NCBI GenBank assembly: GCA_022449785.1
Contig: JAKURQ010000006.1
Span: forward strand, 1-47,814
Source of the DNA: Candidatus Poseidoniia archaeon
GTDB lineage: Archaea; Thermoplasmatota; Poseidoniia; MGIII; CG-Epi1
Reading direction: 5' to 3'
DNA length: 47,814 nucleotides
Below the pieces are notes generated by a model, which saw only the letters and a list, made by a program, of their open reading frames with translations, ran no database searches and was not told where the DNA came from. This document shows positions 9,561 to 18,098 of the stretch, in pieces. Each line of letters begins with the position of its first letter. Positions within the stretch are counted from its first letter, which is position 1. The position numbers were made by a program, and so were the translations under genes.

Positions 9561-10241
9561 GTGCAGGAACAACTCACTAGACGTATTGCTGGAGAAATTG
9601 TCGTTTCGAACAAACCAGGAGACACTCTTAGGAAGTGGAGAGAAATTTTCCATCTTTCCCAAAAAGAATTTGCGACTCTTTTGGAAGTAAAACCATCTGT
9701 TGTCTGTGATTTTGAGAAGGGCAGAAGAGCATCTCCAGGAATAGGGACTGTAAGAAAATTCGTAGAAACTATGGTTGATTATGACTATGCACATGGTGGT
9801 AAAATTATCAATAGTATGTCTGGAAGACGTACAAACGAAGCTATAGTTGACATCAAAGAATTTACTAGTGGAATATCTATCGAAAGCATGCTAGATACAA
9901 TAGAAGGTGAAATACTTGCTGGAAGCGAGGAGTTAATTGGAAGGCCAATTTATGGATACACCATGGTTGATTCATTGAAAGCAATAACTACTTTCAATGC
10001 GTTTGGAGAAATGTATGGTTGGTCTAATGAAAGAGCCGTGTTCTTTTCAGGTGTACAATATGGAAGATCGCCAATGATTGCAGTTAGAGCACATCCTGTG
10101 AAACCAAGAATGGTAGTATACATAAAACCAAAATCTGTCGACCAGCTAGCACCTAAATTAGCTGATATGGAAAGAGTTGTTCTAGTTAAAACCAAACTTG
10201 ATGAAAAAACAATAATTGAAAAATTGAGGTATCTAAAATAG
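9561..10241 (+). CDS. XRE-type HTH transcriptional regulator (archaeal COG1709-like)
   Basis: The 226-residue protein has an N-terminal Cro/C1-type helix-turn-helix (about 20-75: LRKWREIFHLSQKEFATLLE, then VKPSVVCDFEKGRRASPG). The C-terminal domain of about 140 residues is typical of the archaeal family often found beside HMG-CoA synthase. GTG at 9561 is used; the upstream in-sequence ATG at 9541 is out of frame and quickly stopped. It lies 9 nt before mvaS in the same direction, so it probably controls the mevalonate-entry operon. The effector (possibly a CoA ester or an isoprenoid) is unknown. Confidence 0.82.
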   Translation: MQEQLTRRIAGEIVVSNKPGDTLRKWREIFHLSQKEFATLLEVKPSVVCDFEKGRRASPGIGTVRKFVETMVDYDYAHGGKIINSMSGRRTNEAIVDIKEFTSGISIESMLDTIEGEILAGSEELIGRPIYGYTMVDSLKAITTFNAFGEMYGWSNERAVFFSGVQYGRSPMIAVRAHPVKPRMVVYIKPKSVDQLAPKLADMERVVLVKTKLDEKTIIEKLRYLK

Positions 10242-10243
10242 GA
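10239..10243 (+). promoter_or_regulatory. Shine-Dalgarno of mvaS
   Basis: AGGAG lies 7 nt before the mvaS ATG at 10251 and overlaps the TAG stop of the regulator. It fixes the mvaS start and shows that internal operon genes use SD-led initiation. Confidence 0.65.
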
Positions 10244-10250
10244 GAAAAAT

Positions 10251-11297
10251 ATGAACGGAATCGTAAGCTACGGTGCATATGTACCCAGTCACAAAATAGA
10301 AACTGGAGAAATAGCATCTGTATGGGGTGCTGATGGTAGTGCTTGGGCTAAAAATCTTAATGTCTACTCAAAATCAGTACCTGGCCCTGATGAAGATGTA
10401 ATAACCATTGCAGTAGAAGCTACAAGACAAGCAATGAAAAGAGCCAATTTGAATGGTGATTTAATTGGTGCTATTTACACAGGTTCTGAGTCTCATCCTT
10501 ATGCAGTAAAACCAACTTCAACAATTGTAGCAGAAGCAATTGGAGCAACGCCTAATCTGACTGCTGCAGATTTTGAATTTGCATGTAAAGCAGGTACTGC
10601 AGCAATTCAAACTTGCTTAGGAATGGTTGGAGATAAACAAATAGATAATGGAATTGCAATCGGTGTTGACACCTCACAAGGTGCACCTGGTGATGCACTA
10701 GAATATAGTGCCTCGGCAGGAGGTGGTGCACTGGTTATCGGTACTAAAAATGTAATCGCAAAAATTAATCATACTACTTCCTATACTACTGACACTCCTG
10801 ATTTCTGGAGAAGAGAAGGTCAAAAATATCCCAGACATGGAGGAAGGTTTACTGGTAAACCTGCATTTTTCAAGCATGTAGTAAGCTGTGGAATGATGAT
10901 GATGCAAAAAGCAGGTACTGAAGCAAAAGATTATGATTATGTTGTAACACACCAACCAAACGGAAAATTTCCAATCAGGGCTGCAAAGACCTTAGGATTT
11001 ACAAAGGAACAATTTGAAACAGGATTGTTAACTCCTAGAATTGGGAATACATATTCTGGGGCTGTTTTCTTGGGACTTGCAGCAATATTAGATATAGCAA
11101 AACCAGGTGATAGAATATTAGCAGTAGCTTATGGATCTGGAGCTGGAAGTGATGCTTTCGATATAACTGTTACAGATGAAATAGCTAAAATGGATAGAAG
11201 TGAAACAGTAGAAGAATTAATCTCCAGAATGAAAATTGTAAATTATGCAACATATGCTAAATATAGAGGCAAACTCAACATGGGGGCTTCAAAATGA
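10251..11297 (+). CDS. mvaS: Hydroxymethylglutaryl-CoA synthase
   Basis: This 348-residue archaeal-type enzyme condenses acetyl-CoA with acetoacetyl-CoA to HMG-CoA, committing carbon to mevalonate and isoprenoid lipids. The catalytic residues are all present: Glu80 (TGSESHPYA), nucleophile Cys112 ([11 protein letters not shown]) and His234 (VTHQPNGKF). The C-terminal [16 protein letters not shown] matches archaeal MvaS. The stop overlaps the thiolase ATG by 4 nt. In studied archaea thiolase, HMG-CoA synthase and DUF35 form one channelling complex, which this gene order mirrors. Confidence 0.97.
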   Translation: MNGIVSYGAYVPSHKIETGEIASVWGADGSAWAKNLNVYSKSVPGPDEDVITIAVEATRQAMKRANLNGDLIGAIYTGSESHPYAVKPTSTIVAEAIGATPNLTAADFEFACKAGTAAIQTCLGMVGDKQIDNGIAIGVDTSQGAPGDALEYSASAGGGALVIGTKNVIAKINHTTSYTTDTPDFWRREGQKYPRHGGRFTGKPAFFKHVVSCGMMMMQKAGTEAKDYDYVVTHQPNGKFPIRAAKTLGFTKEQFETGLLTPRIGNTYSGAVFLGLAAILDIAKPGDRILAVAYGSGAGSDAFDITVTDEIAKMDRSETVEELISRMKIVNYATYAKYRGKLNMGASK

Positions 11298-12460
11298 GAG
11301 AAGTAAGTATAATTGGAATAGGAATAACCAAATTTGGCGAATTATGGGATAAATCTCTTCGCCAATTAGGCCTTGAAACTGGCCTTGCTGCAATCAGTGA
11401 TGCAGGAATTACAAGTAAGGATATTGATGCATTGTACATAGGAAACATGGCTGCAGGATCAACTCTTCAACAAGAACATGTCAGTGCTTTGATGGCAGAT
11501 TATTGTGGATTAGCCAGTCAAAATATACCTGCCACAAGAGTCGAGGCTGCATCTGCATCAGGTGGTTTAGCAGTTCGCCAGGCATACATGGCTATTGCAG
11601 GAGGATTCATAGATATTGCAGTTGTTGGTGGTGCTGAAAAAATGACTGATGTAAGTGACTCTGAATCATCATATACTGTTAGTATGGGATCTGATGAACA
11701 ATGGGAATCAAAAGCTGGAGCAACATTTGCATCTTTACATGCAATGATGACCCAAAGTCATATGGCTGAATATGGAACAACAAGAGAAGAACTGTCAGCA
11801 GTATCTGAAAAGAATCATTTTCACGCCTCAATGAATCCAATGGCTCAGTTTCCGTTTGCAATAAGCGCTGAAGCGGTGTCAAACTCGGGAATGGTCTCAA
11901 GTCCACTAAGAATGCTTGACTGTGCTCCAAACAGTGACGGGGCTGCGGCAATTGTTCTCTGTGCTACAGAAAAAGCAAAGAAATACAAGAAAAAATCGAT
12001 TAAAATCATAGGATCTGGTCAAGCTTCTGATACTTTAAGTTTGCATCATCGTAAGCACCTAAATCAAATGCCAGCAATAAGAATGGCTGCTAAGAGAGCG
12101 TTCAAAAGTTGTGGTAAAAAAGCTAGTGACTTAGACTTAATAGAAATACACGATAATTTTACAATCTCTGAGATTATTGCATTGGAAGAAATAGGTATAT
12201 TCAAGAGAGGAAAAGCCGCTCAAAGTATATTGAAAGGCGAAACTAAACTTGGTGGTAAAATTCCAATTAATACGAGTGGAGGTCTAAAAGCAAGAGGTCA
12301 TGCACCTGGTGCAACAGGAATTGCCCAAGTCGTAGAGATTGTGCAACAGCTTAGGGGTGAAGCCGGAGATAGGCAAGTTAAAAATGCAAAAATTGGAATG
12401 GTAGAGAACCATGGAGGAACTGCTGCAACTGCAGTTGTTCATATTTTGGAGGGTGAATAA
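11294..12460 (+). CDS. Archaeal acetoacetyl-CoA thiolase family protein (SCP2-like) with Ser at the nucleophile position
   Basis: The 388-residue thiolase-fold protein lies between mvaS and DUF35, with 4-nt and 1-nt overlaps. It should supply acetoacetyl-CoA from two acetyl-CoA. Conserved elements are the N-terminal [14 protein letters not shown], the helix [50 protein letters not shown] with the catalytic His, and [17 protein letters not shown]. The usual nucleophile-cysteine motif (VEAACASGG in relatives, recalled) reads VEAASASGG here, with codon TCT at 11552-11554 giving Ser87. Either it is not a normal thiolase, it works within the complex by another route, or this is a one-base error (TGT to TCT). 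Family certain; activity uncertain. Confidence 0.9.
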   Translation: MREVSIIGIGITKFGELWDKSLRQLGLETGLAAISDAGITSKDIDALYIGNMAAGSTLQQEHVSALMADYCGLASQNIPATRVEAASASGGLAVRQAYMAIAGGFIDIAVVGGAEKMTDVSDSESSYTVSMGSDEQWESKAGATFASLHAMMTQSHMAEYGTTREELSAVSEKNHFHASMNPMAQFPFAISAEAVSNSGMVSSPLRMLDCAPNSDGAAAIVLCATEKAKKYKKKSIKIIGSGQASDTLSLHHRKHLNQMPAIRMAAKRAFKSCGKKASDLDLIEIHDNFTISEIIALEEIGIFKRGKAAQSILKGETKLGGKIPINTSGGLKARGHAPGATGIAQVVEIVQQLRGEAGDRQVKNAKIGMVENHGGTAATAVVHILEGE

Positions 12461-12909
12461 TGTCTGTACCTAGATTCTGGAGAGAGTTAGATACTAGATA
12501 CAATTTGATTGGTTCATATTGTAAAATAACAAAAACTTACCATTACCCAAGAAGAAGTTTTAACCCAGAGGCAGGAAGAGAATCAATAGGCAGCATGGAG
12601 GACTACCAGTTCAAAGGAACTGGAGAAATCGTTAGTTCTACAGTTGTCCATCAGGCACAGACAGGTTATGAGATGTTTGGACCATATTGTATAGCAATAA
12701 TAAAATTGGATGAGGGGCCACAAATAACAACGCAAATTGTAGACTGTGATCCTGAAATTGTTAGGCCAGGGATGAAAGTTAAATCTGTTTTTAGGAAGTT
12801 GGGTGAAGATAGTGAAAGTGGAATATTACACTATGGAACTAAATTCATATTGAATGAGGTTTCTAATTTAGAAGAGCCCGAAGAAAACATACCTGATATT
12901 GAAGTTTAA
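12460..12909 (+). CDS. DUF35 OB-fold protein of the thiolase/HMG-CoA synthase complex
   Basis: The 149-residue protein has the DUF35 layout: N-terminal helix (PRFWRELDTRYNLIGSYC), a rubredoxin-like ribbon region, then an OB-fold (FKGTGEIVSSTVVH, YCIAIIKLDEGPQITTQIVD, GMKVKSVFRKLGED). In family members the ribbon carries two CxxC pairs that bind zinc. Here only one Cys remains (GSYCKITKTYHYPRRSFNP). The start overlaps the thiolase stop (TAATG). In methanogens the DUF35 subunit bridges thiolase and HMG-CoA synthase and holds the CoA arm; the same role is inferred here. Confidence 0.88.
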   Translation: MSVPRFWRELDTRYNLIGSYCKITKTYHYPRRSFNPEAGRESIGSMEDYQFKGTGEIVSSTVVHQAQTGYEMFGPYCIAIIKLDEGPQITTQIVDCDPEIVRPGMKVKSVFRKLGEDSESGILHYGTKFILNEVSNLEEPEENIPDIEV

Positions 12910-12914
12910 GCTTT

Positions 12915-12930
12915 CGAAACTTATATATCT
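12915..12930 (+). promoter_or_regulatory. BRE/TATA promoter of lonB
   Basis: CGAAAC followed by TTATATAT (12921-12928) is a classic archaeal BRE-TATA. It predicts a TSS near 12950 and a leader of only about 7 nt before the ATG at 12958. Confidence 0.65.
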
Positions 12931-12957
12931 GTAGCCAATAAGGTCTGTTCCTTACTA

Positions 12958-14910
12958 ATGGCAAAGAAGACCACAAAATTAGAAGACCCACGAAAATGGG
13001 TGAAAAATTTAGATATAGAATCTACAGAGGATATTGCCGTCCCAAAAATGCTCGTTGATCAAGTAATTGGTCAAGAGAAGGGTGTGGAAATTGTAAGAAA
13101 AGCAGCTGAACAACGAAGACACGTTATGCTAATTGGAGATCCTGGTACTGGAAAATCAATGTTAGCTCGTTCAATATCTGAGCTTCTACCTAAAGAAGAA
13201 CTACAAGATGTTTTGGTTTACAATAATCATGAGGACAATAATGAACCTCGAATACGTGTTGTGCCAGCTAGTAAAGGAAAAGAAATTGTTCAAGTCCAAA
13301 AAGCTCAAGCAATGATTGAGAAAGAGAAGAAAGCAAAATCTCAGATGCTATTGATATTTGCCATTATTGGAATTGGAATTATTTTCTTCATTAGCACTGG
13401 ATTTAATCCAATGATGATTTTCTACTCTCTAATCGCGGCTGCCTTTGTTTTTATGGCTATGAGATATGCTACTCAGAGAAACGAAAATGCAAATATTCCC
13501 AAAGGACTTGTACTCCATGATAAAGACATGACTGCACCATTTGTAGATGCAACTGGCACACACGCAGGGGCACTATTGGGTGACGTAAGGCATGATCCTT
13601 TCCAATCAGGAGGGCTTGAAACTCCTGCTCATGATCGTGTAGAAGCGGGAGCAATTCACAAGGCTCACAGAGGTGTACTGTACATTGATGAAATTAATTT
13701 ACTAAGAATTGAATCTCAACAATCTCTATTAACTGCAATTCAAGAAGGTGAATTTTCTATTTCAGGTCAATCTGAAAGATCTGCTGGGGCAATGACAAAA
13801 ACGGAACCTGTGCCTTGTGATTTTGTACTTGTAGCGGCTGGAAATCTTGATGCAATACAAGGAATGCATCCTGCCTTAAGGAGTAGAATCCGCGGGTACG
13901 GTTACGAAGTTTATATGAATTCCACAATACCTGACTCAAATGAGAATAGAGAAAAATTGGTAAGATTCATTGCCCAAGAAGTATCTAAAGATGAAAAAAT
14001 AGGTCATTTTTCCAAAGAGGCTATTGGTGAAATCCTGCATGAAGCTCAGCGAAGAGCTGGAAGGCAAATGCACTTGAGTCTTAGATTAAGAGAACTAGGC
14101 GGCCTAGTTAGAGTGGCAGGAGATATTGCAAGAGAAGTTGGAGAAGATACTGTTACGGCTGAACATGTTGTCAAAGCAAAAACAATTGCAAAACCATTGG
14201 AGCAGCAAATTGCGGATAGATATGTCGAGCGTAGAAAGGACTACAAGACTTATTCAATTGAGGGGTCTGAAATAGGAATGGTAAATGGTTTAGCTGTGAT
14301 GGGTGCAAATTCGGGAATGTCTGAAATGGCTGGAATAATGATGCCTATTGTTGCTGAAGTTACGCCTGCACAATCAAGAGATAGAGGTAAAGTAGTGGCT
14401 ACTGGAAAACTTGGGGAGATAGCAAAGGAAGCTGTTGAAAACGTCTCTGCTTTAATAAAAAAATACACTGGTGAAGACATTTCCAAGTATGATATTCATG
14501 TTCAGTTTGTAGGAGCTTATGAGGGCGTTGAAGGAGATTCTGCATCTGTGTCTATTGCAACTGCCGTAATTTCTGCACTTGAGAATGCTGAAGTCGATCA
14601 AACCGTTGCTCTTACAGGATCATTAAGTGTTAGGGGACAGGTTCTTCCAGTAGGTGGCGTAACTGCAAAAATAGAAGCTGCTGCTGAATCTGGAGTCACT
14701 AAAGTATTGATACCTGCAATGAATATGCAAGATGTTCTCTTAGATTCAAAATATACTGACATGGTGAAAGTTATTCCTGTAGCAACCCTAAAAGATGTAT
14801 TAGATAATATACTAATTGCTGGACCCAAAAAAGAAGGATTGTTGAAAAATCTTACAAAATTTTTACCTGGTTCTGGTCTCACCAAAAAAGTTGGAAATCC
14901 AACTGCCTAG
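12958..14910 (+). CDS. lonB: Membrane-anchored ATP-dependent Lon protease, archaeal LonB
   Basis: The 650-residue AAA+ protease degrades misfolded and regulatory proteins at the inner face of the membrane. Walker A GDPGTGKS lies at 60-67. A two-segment transmembrane insertion (about 128-170, [16 protein letters not shown] and [15 protein letters not shown]) interrupts the AAA domain as in archaeal LonB. Walker [12 protein letters not shown] is at about 239. The protease domain has the Ser-Lys dyad Ser528 (VEGDSASVS) and Lys571 ([10 protein letters not shown]), 43 residues apart as in bacterial Lon. The stop overlaps that of the convergent pantoate kinase by 4 nt. Confidence 0.97.
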   Translation: MAKKTTKLEDPRKWVKNLDIESTEDIAVPKMLVDQVIGQEKGVEIVRKAAEQRRHVMLIGDPGTGKSMLARSISELLPKEELQDVLVYNNHEDNNEPRIRVVPASKGKEIVQVQKAQAMIEKEKKAKSQMLLIFAIIGIGIIFFISTGFNPMMIFYSLIAAAFVFMAMRYATQRNENANIPKGLVLHDKDMTAPFVDATGTHAGALLGDVRHDPFQSGGLETPAHDRVEAGAIHKAHRGVLYIDEINLLRIESQQSLLTAIQEGEFSISGQSERSAGAMTKTEPVPCDFVLVAAGNLDAIQGMHPALRSRIRGYGYEVYMNSTIPDSNENREKLVRFIAQEVSKDEKIGHFSKEAIGEILHEAQRRAGRQMHLSLRLRELGGLVRVAGDIAREVGEDTVTAEHVVKAKTIAKPLEQQIADRYVERRKDYKTYSIEGSEIGMVNGLAVMGANSGMSEMAGIMMPIVAEVTPAQSRDRGKVVATGKLGEIAKEAVENVSALIKKYTGEDISKYDIHVQFVGAYEGVEGDSASVSIATAVISALENAEVDQTVALTGSLSVRGQVLPVGGVTAKIEAAAESGVTKVLIPAMNMQDVLLDSKYTDMVKVIPVATLKDVLDNILIAGPKKEGLLKNLTKFLPGSGLTKKVGNPTA

Positions 14911-15722
14911 TATTTTCTGACCTCTCCAAATTTTTCCAAGGAACTAGACAATGCATCTATGTCTTCTGATGTTGCAATAATAGATGTACCTAAGTGTGCA
15001 ACAGAAGAAACTGTTCCAAGTGGCATTCTATCAATTATCTCAGATATGTTGTCATTAATTAATCCTGATTTCTCAGTAAATAAACGGCCAACTTTAATTG
15101 CCGATCTTAAGTTTACATTGTTGAAATGTATCCCTAGAGCTGCTGAATTAATCAATTCAACCCATTTTTCATCAGATATAATCTCGGAAGTATCTCTCCC
15201 CAGACCTGATACACAAATTGCAAATTTTTCTTTTATTTGAACACAATCTACTTTGCCCTCATATCCAGGAGTATTGCGAATTACTATGGCTGGAAACATG
15301 GTCTGTCTAATTGATTCAGCTATAGCGACCACATCACCTAATCCTGTTCTAAATTCCACTTCAGCTTGATGAGCTGCTTTAACACACAAATCAATATCCT
15401 TTTCCAATTCCAAACAAGCTGCTAAAGCTGAAGCTCCTGATATACCAAAACCAGAACCTAAGGGTAAATCATGCCTTAGATAAATTGTCAAACTTTTGTC
15501 TTTAAAACCAAGTAAATCTATAGCTCTTAGAGTTACTGCATCATCAACCTCTTTATTCTCTCTTATAACTCTATTTTGTTTTACTTCTGATTGTTCCTTA
15601 ACAATTGCACAATGCACTCCTTGTGGTAAGACAATACCAATACCTGTAGAACCCATTTTCAATAAATCTTTATCTGGCCATATTGCAAAGGTTAGGCTGA
15701 CATGCCCTGGAGCAAAACTCAC
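14907..15722 (-). CDS. Pantoate kinase (archaeal CoA biosynthesis, GHMP family)
   Basis: The 271-residue GHMP-fold kinase phosphorylates pantoate to 4-phosphopantoate, the archaeal route to CoA. The start [11 protein letters not shown] and the ATP loop [15 protein letters not shown] (86-100) are those of the COG1829 pantoate kinases; GTGLGDVVA-like [17 protein letters not shown] is also typical. Length fits the family (about 270-300). The ATG overlaps the stop of the upstream glycosyltransferase by 4 nt, so the two are co-transcribed, although their functions have no obvious link. A partner phosphopantothenate synthetase is not in this window. Confidence 0.88.
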   Translation of the reverse strand: MSFAPGHVSLTFAIWPDKDLLKMGSTGIGIVLPQGVHCAIVKEQSEVKQNRVIRENKEVDDAVTLRAIDLLGFKDKSLTIYLRHDLPLGSGFGISGASALAACLELEKDIDLCVKAAHQAEVEFRTGLGDVVAIAESIRQTMFPAIVIRNTPGYEGKVDCVQIKEKFAICVSGLGRDTSEIISDEKWVELINSAALGIHFNNVNLRSAIKVGRLFTEKSGLINDNISEIIDRMPLGTVSSVAHLGTSIIATSEDIDALSSSLEKFGEVRKY

Positions 15723-16834
15723 AGTATTTCCTCATAAAGTGAAATAGTCTTTTCGATAGTTACAGACCAAGTTCTTTCCTTCGAAGCATAAGTAAATGCT
15801 GAATCTGCTAATTCATTCAACAGTTTGTTATTGTCAATAATTCTAGAGATGGCATCGGGCATTTGGCCAGGTCTTACTAACAAAGCATGGCCTTGTGTAG
15901 CTTCTTCTACTGAAGGTAAAAGTGTAGCTACAACTGGAAGCTTGCACCCCATATATTCATAAATTTTAAGTGGTGAAAAACCATAATCAACGTTCGGATA
16001 AGGTGCCAAACCAATATCTGCCTCAATTAATAGTTGAGGAACTTCATCACGAGTAAGGCGACCTATGTGATACAAATTATCTACAACAGGTATATTTTCG
16101 CCATAACCGCCTCCTGCAACAACAACATTTATTGAAGGGTTTTTCTTAGCTATCTGTACTAATTCATCAATACCATGCCAAGGCCCTAATGCACCCACAA
16201 AGACCGCAATTTTTCCATTCAAACCTAACCTTTTTTTGATTCCCAAAGGTTCAGCACTCATATTGAATCTATCATCTTCATATCCATTCTGAATAACTGA
16301 AAACTGCTTTGCTTTTTTATTCCAAACAGAAATTTGATCCCTGAGTATAGAACTTACAGTAAAACCTCCATCGGCAAGTTCTATCTGTCTACGGCAAGAT
16401 CGAATAGCTTTCTCATGGTAAGGCCACAATCTAGCAATTCTAGTTGCTGATAACTCAGAGCGCATCCAATTATCATCTACCTGCAAGACTGATTTTACAC
16501 CCATTTCTGAGGCTGCTTGCACTCCTGAACCTGCAAAAATATATCCTCTGTCATGTACAATATCAAAACTTTCAGATTTTAATTCTTCCAAGACTTTCTG
16601 GTATGCGTGTCTAGTGAAAATTATCCTTTCAAATGGAATTCCGGGATTAACTATGGAAACAAACTTCAGATTAGGATGGAATTTTGTGCCTTTTGAAGCA
16701 TCTGCATTGTATCTACATAATAGAGTTACCTCAATTCCTGACTCTGCTAAACCATTAGCTAGAGCTAATTGATGAAGTGTCTGGCCTAATGTGTCGGGGA
16801 CCCTCACAGAGGGGGCTACCATCAAAACTTTCAC
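15719..16834 (-). CDS. GT4-family glycosyltransferase
   Basis: The 371-residue GT-B enzyme probably makes cell-surface glycans or N-glycans from nucleotide-sugar donors. The N-terminal Rossmann half starts VLMVAPSVRVPDTLGQTLHQ. The C-terminal donor-binding half has FVGALGPWHGIDELVQIA and the EX7E-type segment FSPLKIYEYMGCKLPVVAT. The start is GTG at 16834. It diverges from another GT4 gene 50 nt away, with one AT-rich element midway (16856-16863). Acceptor and sugar are unknown. Confidence 0.88.
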   Translation of the reverse strand: MKVLMVAPSVRVPDTLGQTLHQLALANGLAESGIEVTLLCRYNADASKGTKFHPNLKFVSIVNPGIPFERIIFTRHAYQKVLEELKSESFDIVHDRGYIFAGSGVQAASEMGVKSVLQVDDNWMRSELSATRIARLWPYHEKAIRSCRRQIELADGGFTVSSILRDQISVWNKKAKQFSVIQNGYEDDRFNMSAEPLGIKKRLGLNGKIAVFVGALGPWHGIDELVQIAKKNPSINVVVAGGGYGENIPVVDNLYHIGRLTRDEVPQLLIEADIGLAPYPNVDYGFSPLKIYEYMGCKLPVVATLLPSVEEATQGHALLVRPGQMPDAISRIIDNNKLLNELADSAFTYASKERTWSVTIEKTISLYEEIL

Positions 16835-16855
16835 AAAAACTCATTGATGAACAGG

Positions 16856-16863
16856 GTTTTAGA
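16856..16863. promoter_or_regulatory. Midpoint TATA-like element, bidirectional (GT4 pair)
   Basis: GTTTTAGA is centred at about 16859.5, 25 nt from the minus GTG (16834) and 25 nt from the plus GTG (16884). It is the weakest sequence match of the four midpoint elements but has the same geometry. Both transcripts would be leaderless. Confidence 0.4.
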
Positions 16864-16883
16864 ACTGTTCCTATAGGTGCATT

Positions 16884-17975
16884 GTGGCAAATATTGCAGT
16901 AATATGCGATCGCGAATTCTTTCAACCCTTTGACCAACGCGTCTATAAAGAAGTTTTAACACTCAAAAAAGCAGGCCATAATGTAGAAATTATCACGCCA
17001 CATAATACTACTAAAACTAAAGAGATTGAAGGCATCAAAGTACATTGTTTGACAAAAGAGGGAGTGCCTGGTTCTACAGCATACAGATTGATTAAAAAAG
17101 CGTTAGAAAATAATTATGATTTATACTATTGTCATGAATTAGATCCATTAATCTATAGTTTTTTCTTGAGATGGGCAACTAGGAAACCGATAATCTGGGA
17201 TTGCCATGAATACTTAGTCCCTATGAAAAAAGAATTGCAAGGTAACCTTGCAGCAGTCCTAACTGATATTGCAATCAGAATTGCTGCACCACGCGTAAAT
17301 CATATTGTAACAGTTGATAACTTACTTGGAAGACAACTTGTCTCTTTGAACAATACAACAGTGATACCAAATTATCCTACTCTCGCTGATTTTCCCGTGG
17401 CTGAAAGAATACCTGATAAAAAAATACCAAATTTACTCTATGTAGGTGGCTTAACAGAGGAAAGAGGACTCAAGGTCATGCTTAAAGCACTTAAAATTGT
17501 TAAATCTGAAATTGAAGTGAAGCTTACCCTCGTTGGAGGTTTTTATGACAAAGAATTAGAGAATTGGGCAAAGAATTATGATAAGAAAAATGATCTCGAT
17601 ATAGAATGGGTTGGATGGGTTAATTATAGAGATTTAGCACCTATCTTCTCAAGAGCAACTCTTGGCTTATGCCTTTTACAAGACCAAGCCCGTTATGATA
17701 GAGCAATAGCAACAAAGATTTTTGAATATTTGTTAATGGGAGTTCCAGTTCTAACTTCAAATGGATATTTGGTTGAAAAACTAATTCAAAAAGCCGAATG
17801 CGGTAATGCTGTTAATGCAACTAATATTTCAGAAGTAGCTGAAGGAATGATAACTTTACTTGGGAATAGTGATTTAGAAAAAATGGGTAAAAGAGGAGCT
17901 GATTTTTCTAGGGACAAATTTGTCTGGGAGAAAAGAGAAACTAATCTTTTAAAAATTATAGAGGAAATGATATAA
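16884..17975 (+). CDS. GT4-family glycosyltransferase
   Basis: The 363-residue GT-B enzyme starts with GTG at 16884 (MANIAVICDREFFQPFDQRVYKE). The acceptor half contains YYCHELDPLIYSF. The donor half has LLYVGGLTEERGLKVMLKAL and the EX7E-like AIATKIFEYLLMGVPVLTSN. It is divergent from a second GT4 gene, so the pair probably acts in one surface-polysaccharide or glycoprotein pathway. It is not a recent duplicate, since the two sequences differ throughout. Confidence 0.88.
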   Translation: MANIAVICDREFFQPFDQRVYKEVLTLKKAGHNVEIITPHNTTKTKEIEGIKVHCLTKEGVPGSTAYRLIKKALENNYDLYYCHELDPLIYSFFLRWATRKPIIWDCHEYLVPMKKELQGNLAAVLTDIAIRIAAPRVNHIVTVDNLLGRQLVSLNNTTVIPNYPTLADFPVAERIPDKKIPNLLYVGGLTEERGLKVMLKALKIVKSEIEVKLTLVGGFYDKELENWAKNYDKKNDLDIEWVGWVNYRDLAPIFSRATLGLCLLQDQARYDRAIATKIFEYLLMGVPVLTSNGYLVEKLIQKAECGNAVNATNISEVAEGMITLLGNSDLEKMGKRGADFSRDKFVWEKRETNLLKIIEEMI

Positions 17976-18014
17976 TTATCTACTAGATTAGGTAATACAA
18001 ATATTCAATGCTAA

Positions 18015-18024
18015 TATTTTATAC
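18015..18024 (+). promoter_or_regulatory. Probable TATA box upstream of the acidic repeat protein
   Basis: TATTTTATAC lies about 80 nt before the ATG at 18099 and would give a leader of roughly 50 nt. An AGGAG Shine-Dalgarno follows at 18090-18094, 4 nt before the ATG. This is one of the few genes here with a real 5' leader. The 123-nt gap (17976-18098) otherwise shows nothing. Confidence 0.45.
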
Positions 18025-18098
18025 TCGTGGAAAACTATACTAACTCCAAGGTAATGGAAGCATTCCAAATCTGGTGTAGCTAAAAAGTAAGGAGTAAA

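Noticed and set aside
9552-9794. 80-residue minus-strand ORF near the regulator
   Set aside because: It is antisense to the HTH domain, which has clear family similarity; its composition is shadow-like.
14907-18000. A glycan biosynthesis island acquired by transfer
   Set aside because: Only two glycosyltransferases are present, with base composition like the surroundings and no mobility genes or tRNA-flanked boundaries.
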